Shown one piece after another: positions 29,617 through 37,722 of a DNA stretch of 64,000 nucleotides. The translations under genes and the position numbers were made by a program. The notes beneath the pieces were generated by a model. That model was given only the letters and a program-made list of their open reading frames with translations. It did not search any database and was not told the DNA's origin. The stretch comes from Macrosoma leucophasiata (taxonomy: Eukaryota; Arthropoda; Insecta; Lepidoptera; Hedylidae). The stretch lies in contig JAWQUS010000002.1 of assembly GCA_036365455.1 (NCBI GenBank), positions 3,162,001 through 3,226,000 of the forward strand. Direction: 5' to 3'. Numbering within the stretch: the first letter of the stretch is position 1; the number at the start of each line of letters is the position of its first letter.

Positions 29617-30112
29617 ATACTGGTGGTATAATTCCAGTTGACGACCCGGTTAGTCCAGCGGTGTGAGATGACCGTTTGATTCGAAGGGTCGCGGATTCGA
29701 TCTCCGCACCGGGACAAATATTTGTATGGCCTACAGATATTTATTTCGGGTCTGGGTGTTTGTGTATGTGTTGTATGTGTACAACGGCACCCACGACACA
29801 GGTTTATACCTACTGTGGGGCTGGAGTGTAAGCGTATTTTATTTTATTTTTTTATTTTATTAGTGTAGAAGCTCTAGATCATAAGCACCACCGCATTACC
29901 TAATCTATCTGTCCCCAAATGGTTGTGTTCCATTTAGATGGTAATGTATGGTCCCGTAATAACTAGCACAGAGACAAAATAACAGAGGTGTCAGGGTGGC
30001 AACGTATCTAAATTTTGACCTCTGGTCTTTGTGTAGGTGTGTATAGGCTGCAGTCATCACTTAACATCAATGTGAACTGCTTGCTTGTTTGCCACCTTCA
30101 TATCATAAAAAA
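29617..30112 (+). repeat. SINE-A copy split by SINE-C
   Basis: The head ACTGGTGGTATAATTCCAGT is at 29,619-29,638. The body resumes around 29,860 (AGCACCACCGCATTACCTAA) and runs to CACCTTCATATCATAAAAAA. Confidence 0.85.
29639..29855 (+). repeat. SINE-C copy (tRNA-derived head)
   Basis: TGACGACCCGGTTAGTCCAG carries an A-box-like start and CGCGGATTCGATCTCCGCAC a B-box-like stem. The body AAATATTTGTATGGCCTACA, TTTGTGTATGTGTTGTATGT, AACGGCACCCACGACACAGG follows, and an ATTTT-rich tail ends it. The head looks like a mutated tRNA. Confidence 0.85.
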
Positions 30113-30134
30113 ATATACTGATAACTACCAAACC

Positions 30135-30156
30135 ATCAGCCCGTCGGCGGGCTGAT
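30135..30156. repeat. Small GC hairpin
   Basis: ATCAGCCCG-TCGG-CGGGCTGAT forms a 9-bp perfect stem with a 4-base loop in AT-rich surroundings. Without a following T-run or other signals its role is unknown. Confidence 0.8.
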
Positions 30157-30199
30157 AAGCTTGACATGTTTTTTGAGCAGATACTAGGAAAACAGATAT

Positions 30200-30568
30200 A
30201 ATAAATAATAATAATGGCAACCCATTATACGTCCCACTGCTGGGCACGAGTCTCTCCCCTTTTTTGGGGGGAGGCCTGGAGCTTACTCCACCACGCTGCT
30301 CCAATGCGGATTGGTGGAGGTGGGCGGGTTAGTGGCCAACCCACTGTCGGATGTTTTCAAACCGCCCATTAGGCCTCCGACAAGGTTTAACGACTGCTAT
30401 CCATCGATAGCAACCGGAACCGACGGCTTACCGTGCCCTCCGAAGCACGGAAACGCGCATTTAATTTGCCACTAGCGGTCACCCATCACACTACCCGACC
30501 GCGCCCGTAGTGCTTAACCGAGCAGATCGCTTACGATCTACACCAGCCGCTGGGCCATGCGCGCTTCA
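30200..30568 (-). repeat. SINE-5S copy with 11-bp target duplication
   Basis: It is full length: ATT-type tail at 30,200-30,214, then TGGCAACCCATTATACGTCC, to the 5S-derived head ending CATGCGCGCTTC at 30,567. The flanks carry AAAACAGATAT at 30,189-30,199 and 30,569-30,579. This proves a retroposition event and shows that the SINE starts at GAAGCGCGC (minus strand). Confidence 0.92.
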
Positions 30569-31022
30569 AAAACAGATATGCTAAGTAGTTCATGAAGTCT
30601 CTAAGCAAATTTATTTAGAACCTAGCCTCTTCCCGACTTCTTGAAGAAAGCTCTAGAGAGTTCCATTGTGTGAATGTAATTTATTGTGATGAAAAGTATC
30701 TGAAAAGATAATTTAAAATGCGTTTAATTTTTTTGACGTGACAACGTCCTTAATTAGGTTGCGGCTCGGAGTCACTCATGAAAAAGTGTAACGCCCGGTA
30801 ACGTAACGATGAGTCACCGAACGAGAGAGAGGCCTGCCGGACCGGCGAATGCCTTTCTACCGAGAAAAAGACGTTGTCACGTAAAATCTTCGCCCGTAAA
30901 ACCGACTTTACAGGCAACCAGTTTTTTTTTCATAATTAAGATTTTTCATTTTTTATGTTAATATAACCTACATATTTTCACCCTTATAAATGAATATTAT
31001 GATGTCTTCTAAGGTTGCTAAT

Positions 31023-31603
31023 ACCCATATTCTGAGACGTTACTTGAAACATTGCTTGACTTACACTCAGCTTAAGATATTTTACGAGGACGCCTCGAAA
31101 TCCATATTCTTAGTTGTAGTGGTTAGTTAGGGTTTTTTGCTATGGAATGGATTATCCGTATTGATAATACACAAACCCCCTTATTCATAAACGTATTTTA
31201 GCTAAAGTTTTGCTAATGTCTCCTTTGTCCTTTTCTAACTTACACATTTGACAATGCAACTGACAAAGACAAAGCTTTCTATAGCTAAAAACGTATCTAA
31301 TGTACGTTTATGAATAAGGGGGAAAGTCTTTAAAAAACATTTTTGTAGAAAAATATGGTATTTAATTATATTTCCAGACAGTTTCGACACGAAAAACTTA
31401 TTGAGCGCATGAATATGGCGTAAATGTAAACACTCCTCGAAACTTCAAGGTAGGTGGTGACGTACCTTGGAGTTGGACAATTGCTTTCTTACATCAAACG
31501 GAGGCAGAACGTCGAGTTGACGTTATTAGTTACAGCTAAGAATACCAATTCCATTGAGTGAGGTTGAGTTAAAGTCGAAATTACGACTTAGAATATGGGT
31601 GTC
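31023..31603. mobile_element. Possible TIR element containing MITE-1
   Basis: ACCCATATTCTGAGACGTTA at the left and CGACTTAGAATATGGGT at the right are inverted ends of at least 11 bp. MITE-1 sits inside at 31,176-31,322. A further AATATGGGTGTAAGC at 32,117 raises the possibility that the right end is there instead. Confidence 0.5.
31176..31322. mobile_element. MITE-1 copy with complete ends
   Basis: CCCCCTTATTCATAAACGTA and TACGTTTATGAATAAGGGGG are perfect 20-bp inverted termini. Subterminal motifs TTTAGCTAAA and TATAGCTAAAA and the central TTTGACAATGCAACTGACAA are shared with other copies. Length is 147 bp and it is non-coding. Confidence 0.93.
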
Positions 31604-32120
31604 ATCATCATCATCATCATCATTTCAGCCATAAGACGTCCACTGCTGAACAAAGGCCTCCCCCAAAGAATGCCATAACGAACAGTCCCGGGCCGCCCTC
31701 ATCCAGCGATTGCCCGAGACCTTCACCAGGTCGTCGGTCCACCTCGTGGGGGGCCTGCCTACGCTTCGTCTTCCGGTACGCGGTTGCCACTCCAGAACTC
31801 TTCCGCCCCAACGGCCGTCAGTTCTGCGAGCTATGCCCTGCCCACTGCCACTTCAGTTTCGCTATTCGGTGGGCTATGTCGGTTACTTTGGTTCTCATGC
31901 GGATCTCCTCATTTCTGATTCAATCTCGCAGAGAAACTCCGAGCATAGCCCTCTTAGTTGCTCTCTGAGTGACCTTGAGCCTTCTTATGAGGCCCATAGT
32001 GAGCGACCACGTTTCGGTTCCGTATGTCATCACTGGCAACACACACAAAGACCTTCTTCTTCAGCGGTTAATTGGACGAGAAGATATATCGTAGCTTACC
32101 GAACGCTGCCCTTTTTAATA
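31603..32120 (-). repeat. RTE-type LINE 3' end with (GAT)n tail
   Basis: (CAT)n at the left is the tail read backwards. On the minus strand the end of the ORF encodes an HSLGEAFVQQWTS-like C-terminus (worn) after DDLVKVSGNRWMRAA. Upstream, the GRKSSGVATAYRKTKRRQAP region belongs to the same ORF out of frame. About 500 bp of the element remain. It lies 100 bases before a Calx exon. Confidence 0.75.
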
Positions 32121-32220
32121 TGGGTGTAAGCTACACTAATTGAAATATTTTTTACGGATTTATCTCGCATATTTAAGTCACTTTAATATAGAAGTCCTAA
32201 CAAGTATTTTATCTTCCCAG

Positions 32221-32379
32221 ACATAGGAGGTGGCTACGTGTGCTTCGTAGTGTCAATAATATGCATCGGTCTAGTGACCGCTGTGATAGGCGACGTCGCG
32301 TCACACTTCGGATGCACCCTTGGCATCAAGGACTCTGTGACGGCCATCGTGTTTGTCGCGCTGGGTACTAGTATACCAG
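32221..32379 (+). CDS. Calx: Calx exon with first part of alpha-2 repeat
   Basis: The acceptor ATCTTCCCAG ends at 32,220 and the donor GTAAAG starts at 32,380. It is 159 bases, completing an Asp codon, then IGGGYVCFVVSIICIGLVTA (membrane helix), GDVASHFGCTLGIKDSVTAI, VFVALGTSIP. GDVASHFGC...GTSIP is the start of the alpha-2 repeat, which lines the ion path and carries conserved Asp/Ser/Thr residues for Na+ and Ca2+ coordination. Every family-conserved residue I can recognise is intact. Confidence 0.95.
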
Positions 32380-32429
32380 GTAAAGATATGGATTTTAAGT
32401 AATTTTACCAAATTTTTATTAATCGGGTG

Positions 32430-33096
32430 TTGATTTTTTATGTAATGAAGGTGGCAAACGAGCATGCAGATCACATGAGCTGCATGCTTGTTTACACTCA
32501 CAGCCCCACAGTAGGTTTAAAACATCAATGTTGATGTTAAGCGATGACTGCAGCCTAGATATCTACATAAAAACCAGAAGTCACAATGCAGATGCAGAGG
32601 TTGTCTCCCCTGAGACCTAAGCTGTCATGTCTCTGTGATAGTTATTACGAGGCCATACCTTACCATCTAACCTTGCATTTGACGACCCGCTTAGTCCAGC
32701 GGTGTGAGATGACCGTTTGATTCGAAGGATCGCGGGTTCAATCCCGCACTGGGACAAATATTTGTATGGCCTACATATATTTGTTTCGGGTCTCGGTGTT
32801 TGTGTATGTGTTGCATGTGTACAACGGCACCCACGACACAGATTTAAACCTACTGTGGGGCTGTGAGTGTAAGCGTATAAAAAATATCTAACCGGAACAC
32901 GATAGTGCAAAATGCGGATGCGTTACCACTCCTGAGGCCTAAGGTGTTATGCCTCTGTGCCGGAAATTAAAGGGCCGTACGTTACCACCTGACCGGAACA
33001 CGATAGTGCTGAACACTAGCATTAAGCGGCAATATATTTGGTAAAGCGCTGGGGCCTACGCCTGCGAGCTCCATCACTGGAGCTCTACCACCAGTA
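32430..33096 (-). repeat. SINE-A mosaic interrupted by SINE-C
   Basis: Tail-side blocks (GTAATGAAGGTGGCAAACGA, GTTAAGCGATGACTGCAGCC, older subfamily) precede SINE-C. Afterwards there is a second, younger SINE-A section (GCGGATGCGTTACCACTCCT to GGAGCTCTACCACCAGT). A short inversion-like AGCTGCATGCTTGTTTACA lies at 32,478. At least two SINE-A copies are merged. Confidence 0.75.
32673..32885 (+). repeat. SINE-C copy with 8-bp target duplication
   Basis: TTGACGACCCGCTTAGTCC is the head and CGCGGGTTCAATCCCGCAC the B-box stem, followed by the family body to GTGTAAGCGTATAAAAAAT. ATCTAACC is repeated at 32,665-32,672 and 32,886-32,893, consistent with a target duplication in SINE-A sequence. Confidence 0.82.
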
Positions 33097-33121
33097 ATTA
33101 ATTATATTGTTTTTTCTACAG

Positions 33122-33293
33122 ACACATTTGCAAGTAAAGTGGCGGCGATACAAGACAAGTACGCTGACGCATCAGTAGGGAACGTGACTGGGTCGAACGC
33201 GGTGAACGTGTTCCTGGGCATCGGAGTGGCCTGGACTGTAGCCGCCATTGTCCACTGGAGCAGGAACGAAACTTTCCATGTAGAGCCTGGCAA
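33122..33293 (+). CDS. Calx: Calx exon with second part of alpha-2 repeat
   Basis: The acceptor TTTTTTCTACAG ends at 33,121 and the donor GTGAGT starts at 33,294. It is 172 bases: Asp (split codon), TFASKVAAIQDKYADASVGN, GNVTGSNAVNVFLGIGVAWT, VAAIVHWSRNETFHVEPG. GNVTGSNAVNVFLG is the most conserved stretch of the alpha-2 repeat. The acceptor sits only ~26 bases from the end of a SINE-A copy, but its polypyrimidine tract remains good. Confidence 0.95.
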
Positions 33294-33384
33294 GTGAGTA
33301 AATGGATCAAGGTTTATACCAATTTGATGATACAGAATCTCTTAGTCCAATCGACCTGAGCGCCGAGCGCCTAGCTCTAATGCA

Positions 33385-33482
33385 TTTTTTAATGTATGGA
33401 AGGTGGCAAACAAGCATGTAGCTCACATTGATGTTAAGCGATGACTGCAGCAGACATCTACATAAAAACCAGAGGTCACTTA
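33385..33482 (-). repeat. SINE-A tail fragment, older subfamily
   Basis: GGAAGGTGGCAAACAAGCAT, AGCTCACATTGATGTTAAGC and AAAAACCAGAGGTCACT are present. The head is missing. Confidence 0.75.
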
Positions 33483-34140
33483 TAGGTAATATATAATATA
33501 ATACGTATAATACGCGTTGATCATAAATATTGATGTGCCTAATGGATGATAATAAATATCAATACTCGATACTTGATTTACTTTGATATTTAAATTTGTT
33601 GAGTGGAATAAAAAAATACTGCAAGAGTAATCGGTATTTGTAGCGATATGAGTAAATCACGTAAATATAAAATAATTTTGTAGATCCAATTTCCCTGAAA
33701 GCGACATGCTTTCATAAAACATGTCTTTGATCAGTGGTTATAATAACGTATCCGTGTCAGTTTTGTTCAGATATGAAATAAATATCACTTTTATAAACGA
33801 AATCTATTTTCTTTAATATGAAAATGTGATAGGAATTTCTTTTGATGAAGGTTTGTATTGATATTGCACAGAAATATTTAATTTATTTTGTGCGCAGTAG
33901 TTTTATTCAGAATCGGAATCAGAAACTCATTTATTCATTTATGGTGACAGGCACCTCCTAAGACACGTCAAAAACAAACAAAATAAATTAAAGTGAATAA
34001 CAATTGATATACATGTCAAACAAGATAAAAATATATAATAGTCAAGAATATCACTAAGATAAAACTAAATATAATATACTAATGTAAATAAATATATCAG
34101 TAGAATGTCTCATTTCCCCTTTTACAGACTGTTAACAAAG
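33483..34140. other. Calx intron, AT-rich, unassigned
   Basis: No repeat or exon was recognised. GGTGACAGGCACCTCCTAAG (~33,943) interrupts very AT-rich DNA and may be a repeat edge. Confidence 0.4.
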
Positions 34141-34144
34141 TATT

Positions 34145-34735
34145 TATTTTTTAAAGTTACGATGGTGGAAAACTAGCATATAGCACATGGATGTTAAGTG
34201 ATGACTGCAGCCTATAGACATCTCCACAAAAACCCAGAGATCTAAATGCAGATACCTTGTCACCCCTTAGACCTTAGTTGTTATGTCTGTGATGTATATT
34301 ACGGGGCCATACATTACCATCTCACCAGAACACGATAGTGCTGAACTACTGTTTGGCGGTAGACTTTTTTTTGGTGTATCGCTCACCGACCGCGTTCGTA
34401 ATGAAGATGTAAGAAAGAGCCTTTGTGTGAATGATAGTATCGGTGTAAAAATGAAAAAAGGCATGCTCCGATGGTTCGGGCATATAGAAAGAATGTCGAA
34501 TGAGGGAATGACTGAACATATATATATACAATGCGAATGTGGATGGTTGCAGAGGCCAAGGAAGACAAAGACCTACCATGACCAAATAGGTAGAGTTCTG
34601 TCTGATGGTGGGGTCAAAAGTCTTAGGAATCGGCGTGCATGTAGGACAGTTTAGGTGATCCGTTGGTGCCTACGCCCTCGAGTTCCTACACTGAAACTCG
34701 ACCACGAGTAAAATTTCATTTGTCCTTTTTTCATT
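34145..34735 (-). repeat. SINE-A older copy split by LINE-R fragment
   Basis: Left part: GATGGTGGAAAACTAGCATA, CCTATAGACATCTCCAC, ACGGGGCCATACATTACCAT. Right part from 34,648: GTGATCCGTTGGTGCCTACG, CTCGAGTTCCTACACTGAAA. The LINE-R fragment lies between. Confidence 0.7.
34370..34648 (+). repeat. LINE-R C-terminal ORF fragment
   Basis: The open frame includes GVSLTDRVRNEDVRKSLCVN, DSIGVKMKKGMLRWFGHIER, MSNEGMTEHI and GRVLSDGGVKSLRNRRAC. It shows more of the ORF upstream (DRVRNEDVR) than other copies but stops at RRAC, where SINE-A resumes. Confidence 0.8.
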
Positions 34736-34879
34736 AGTCCTTTCTTTTATTGTAATTGAGGCTTTGGTCTGTTCAATATTAGTTGAATAGTAGTCAAAAA
34801 CTATCTCAATATAACTTTTAAATTGATGTTAGTCTACTTCAACTTGAATCAGAATTGGTTTTATTCGAAAGATGTTTTG

Positions 34880-35230
34880 AAGCCTTTTCTGAAACATGCT
34901 AGTGTTGAACACTAGCACTATAGTATTTTTGATGGTAATGTATAGCCCCGTATGTATGACACACATACAAAAAAAAATACGCTTACACTCACAGCCCTAT
35001 AGTAGGTATAAAGCTGTGTCGTGGGTGCCGTTGAACACAAACACCCAGACCCGAAACAAATATCTGTAGGCCATACAAACAATTGTCCCGGTGCGGGGAT
35101 CGAACCCGATTGACCCTTCAAATCAAACTGTCATCTCACACCGGTGGACTAACCGGGTCGTCAAATGGTGAAATAGTTCTATTTGGCGGGAGATAGATTA
35201 GCTAATGCGGGGCTCTACCACCAGTAAGAA
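34880..35230 (-). repeat. SINE-A remnants flanking SINE-C
   Basis: GCTAGTGTTGAACACTAGCA and GATGGTAATGTATAGCCCCG on the left and GATAGATTAGCTAATGCGG, GGGCTCTACCACCAGT on the right derive from SINE-A. The left pieces are in mixed orientation, so rearrangement has occurred. Confidence 0.65.
34976..35163 (-). repeat. SINE-C copy
   Basis: TACGCTTACACTCACAGCCC (tail side), CAAACACCCAGACCCGAAAC, CAAATATCTGTAGGCCATAC and the head with GTGCGGGGATCGAACCCGAT, ACTAACCGGGTCGTC are the reverse complement of the 29.6-kb copy. Confidence 0.85.
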
Positions 35231-35265
35231 AACACAAAAGTCTCAAACACGTACGTTGTCCACAG

Positions 35266-35470
35266 CTTAGCCTTCAGCGTCACCATGTTCTGCTCCGAAG
35301 CAGCCCTAGCTGTTCTAGTCCTGGTACTCAGAAGAAGGAAGTCCGTTGGAGGGGAACTGGGTGGACCCAGAAGAATCAAGATCATCACTTCCATGTTCTT
35401 CTTCTCTCTGTGGCTGGTTTACCTCACCATGTCTACTTTAGAAGCTTACAATGTTATTAAAGGCTTTTAA
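35266..35470 (+). CDS. Calx: Calx terminal exon (last helices and stop)
   Basis: The acceptor GTTGTCCACAG ends at 35,265. The first base completes an Asn codon (AA|C), then LAFSVTMFCSEAALAVLVLV (helix), LRRRKSVGGELGGPRRIKI, ITSMFFFSLWLVYLTMSTLE and AYNVIKGF-stop (TAA 35,468-35,470). GGELGGPR between the last two helices and a terminal GF are family features. The 3' UTR end is not defined; ATTAAA at 35,776 and AATAAA at 36,029 are candidate poly(A) signals. Confidence 0.95.
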
Positions 35471-35930
35471 TAGAATAATAGAATTGAGTTGGTCTGTTGA
35501 GAATTTTTGATTGGGTGTTAGGCATGTTTTACTAAAGCAGAGAAACGCGATGTTGTGGAATATGCGACGTAATGGGTATATTATTCCCACCAATGCGGAG
35601 CAAAGTGGAGATATGTGGAGAAGTGTCGTAACTTATTATGTTTTTAATTAGACGTTTGTAACCGACACGTGACATGTGACGAGCTGGCCGTTGTATACAC
35701 TGAGCAATCAGCGAAAGGATTCTAAAGCCTGAATATCGAAAAGCAGAGGTAAAAGAAGATGTGAGCGATACCATAATTAAATGCCTCTGTGATAAAATAT
35801 TCCATTGACATGGATACTTTTCAGCTGACATATTAAACTGCCAAGACACGAGAGAGAGCAGGCGGCGAATGAACAATTGTCATCAATAGTCATATTTTTC
35901 TAGCGAGCTGACGGATTAATATTCAAAGAA
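35471..35930 (+). other. Presumed Calx 3' UTR and flank
   Basis: Non-repetitive sequence follows the stop. The 114-codon minus-strand frame here has no recognisable family and is probably chance. Confidence 0.4.
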
Positions 35931-36022
35931 ATGTCTTAGGAATCGGCGTGCATGTATCTGACGATATCTGGCGCTCCACGCTCTCTGTCTACCCTGTGAG
36001 GGACTTGGCATGAAGATAAATA
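35930..36022 (+). repeat. LINE-R C-terminal fragment
   Basis: TGTCTTAGGAATCGGCGTGC, GATATCTGGCGCTCCACGCT and GAGGGACTTGGCATGAAGAT show the end of the ORF with an internal deletion. Confidence 0.65.
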
Positions 36023-36283
36023 CATCCGAATAAACGAATATGTGCATATCAAAGCGAAACGCTAGGATTAGAATTAGCAGCATGATTGCAACTCCGTTGG
36101 TGTTGCAAATGTTTTTTTTTTTGGAAACGGTGATGGTTGTCAATATTGTGACATAAAAAACAAAGTTTCAAAAGAACCAAGTCTTCTGGTGCCCTTCACG
36201 ACTTATTTCCTATAGTAAAATCATATCTACATATATTTTCAGCTCTTCTCATAATAATAAAATTCTATTGGTAAAAAAAAAAA

Positions 36284-36425
36284 ATGACTTCGGGCAGGAA
36301 TCGAACCTTCGACTTCAGGGTAACCAGTCCAGCCGCTTTACCACTAAGCTACCGAAGTCCCACACCGATACGTCAAATTTTGCTTTCCCTTTTTGAATTT
36401 TAACCGATTTAGGGTCGGTGAACGA
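36284..36425 (-). repeat. tRNA-like repeat
   Basis: The unit at 36,286-36,358 reads on the minus strand ACTTCGGTAGCTTAGTGGTA, AAGCGGCTGGACTGGTTACC, then GTTCGATTCCTGCCCGAAGT. The flank to its right (GATACGTCAAATTTTGCTTT, ACCGATTTAGGGTCGGTG) is that found 5' of the 19.2-kb unit. Confidence 0.7.
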
Positions 36426-36429
36426 CATC

Positions 36430-37500
36430 CATTGATAACTTATTAATGGCTATACAACCGATATGATAGACTTTGCAGTTTATACAATTTCTATTGGTTG
36501 CTCAAACCACATTTCGTTTCCATTTCTCTCATCTCCGCTTTAGTGGAAAATGGAACTTATTAAAATGAAAATAGTAATTTATAGAAACGTTAAGTTTTTA
36601 ACATAGTTTTGAGGATCAATAATAGTTTAATTTTAAAGACCAAACGTATTCACAAGGACTATACGAAATATAAATAGTCATTAATGATACAGCGACGCCA
36701 ATCAAAAATTCTCAATCATTCAAGAAATAACATCAATAAATATTAATGCCAATAATAAAGATTATAGTCACACGTTGACAAATAGTTTTATTGAAAGCCT
36801 GTATGTTAGCATAGACCGTATAGACTAGGAGGGTTCTAAAGGCAATGTGCTCAAATGTACAGGTCTAGATTCATCTATTTCCTTCACTTATTCTCTCCTA
36901 TTGTATCTTTAATGTAGCCTTAAAGGCTGTGGTATAGAAGGTCTAATTAGGTTACAGATTAATATAATCAGTATAGTTTCTCCATGACAATGAACTGTAA
37001 TTGAACGCAATTCATCATGGGATGCTTTATCTTTTTATTGTGTTAGCATTTTACCCATATCAAAATCCTTATTGGTAATCTATTGGATGTGTATTAGACA
37101 GTGTGCGTGACCATGTTTACAAATAAGGCGTCTGTTAATAATACAATATTATTTGCCAGTTTACAAATTTCTGTTTTCGTTGAAGGAGTTGGAAGACAAA
37201 TTGTGAAAATATTTTTAAAAAAACAAGGTTTGTTTTAAAATAAAAATGTGATGTATTCGGGTTGATCAAATTAAAATAATAAAAAAATAATTAAATATTC
37301 GAGAGATAAAAATGGTTGGTATGGTATTCAAATTGCAATAAGGTGGTTGCAAAAACTTCTTAGTTAAAATGTAAAAAATGTTTTACATATTTAACGCCTT
37401 GTGCTTGATAATTTAGGACGTGATAAAAAATATCGATAACCAATTAATGCTACATAGGCATCGGTGTTAATAATAATTTATAAGAACAAGCAGATCTATA
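36430..37500. other. Repeat-poor AT-rich DNA
   Basis: No coding exon, RNA gene or repeat was recognised. Confidence 0.45.
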
Positions 37501-37722
37501 GTTAGAGTAGTCACACCGCGGCGCGGATACTCCGCCAAAATTCCATACAAACGCTTAATTTGGTCTCTATTACACAGACATCAATCAGTGACGTGTATTT
37601 ACACGTGCACCTGTGTGCGTAGCACGTACAAAATATCAACCGTCGCCCATAAGAGGAGAGGAGGTTGGGTGATGGGGGGAAATCGGGCGGGACGTCGAAG
37701 TGTCCAGTCTATACGTAGTATT
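37500..37722 (-). repeat. Interspersed repeat R8, inverted copy
   Basis: AGTCACACCGCGGCGCGGAT, ACTCCGCCAAAATTCCATAC, ACGTGTATTTACACGTGCAC, TCGCCCATAAGAGGAG and GGGCGGGACGTCGAAGTGTC are the reverse complement of 8,262-8,490. Confidence 0.8.

Noticed and set aside
31710..32129. 139-codon plus-strand frame
   Set aside because: It is antisense to an RTE-type LINE 3' end.
35532..35876. 114-codon minus-strand frame after Calx
   Set aside because: No recognisable motif, no supporting splice sites or partner exons; likely chance in the 3' flank.
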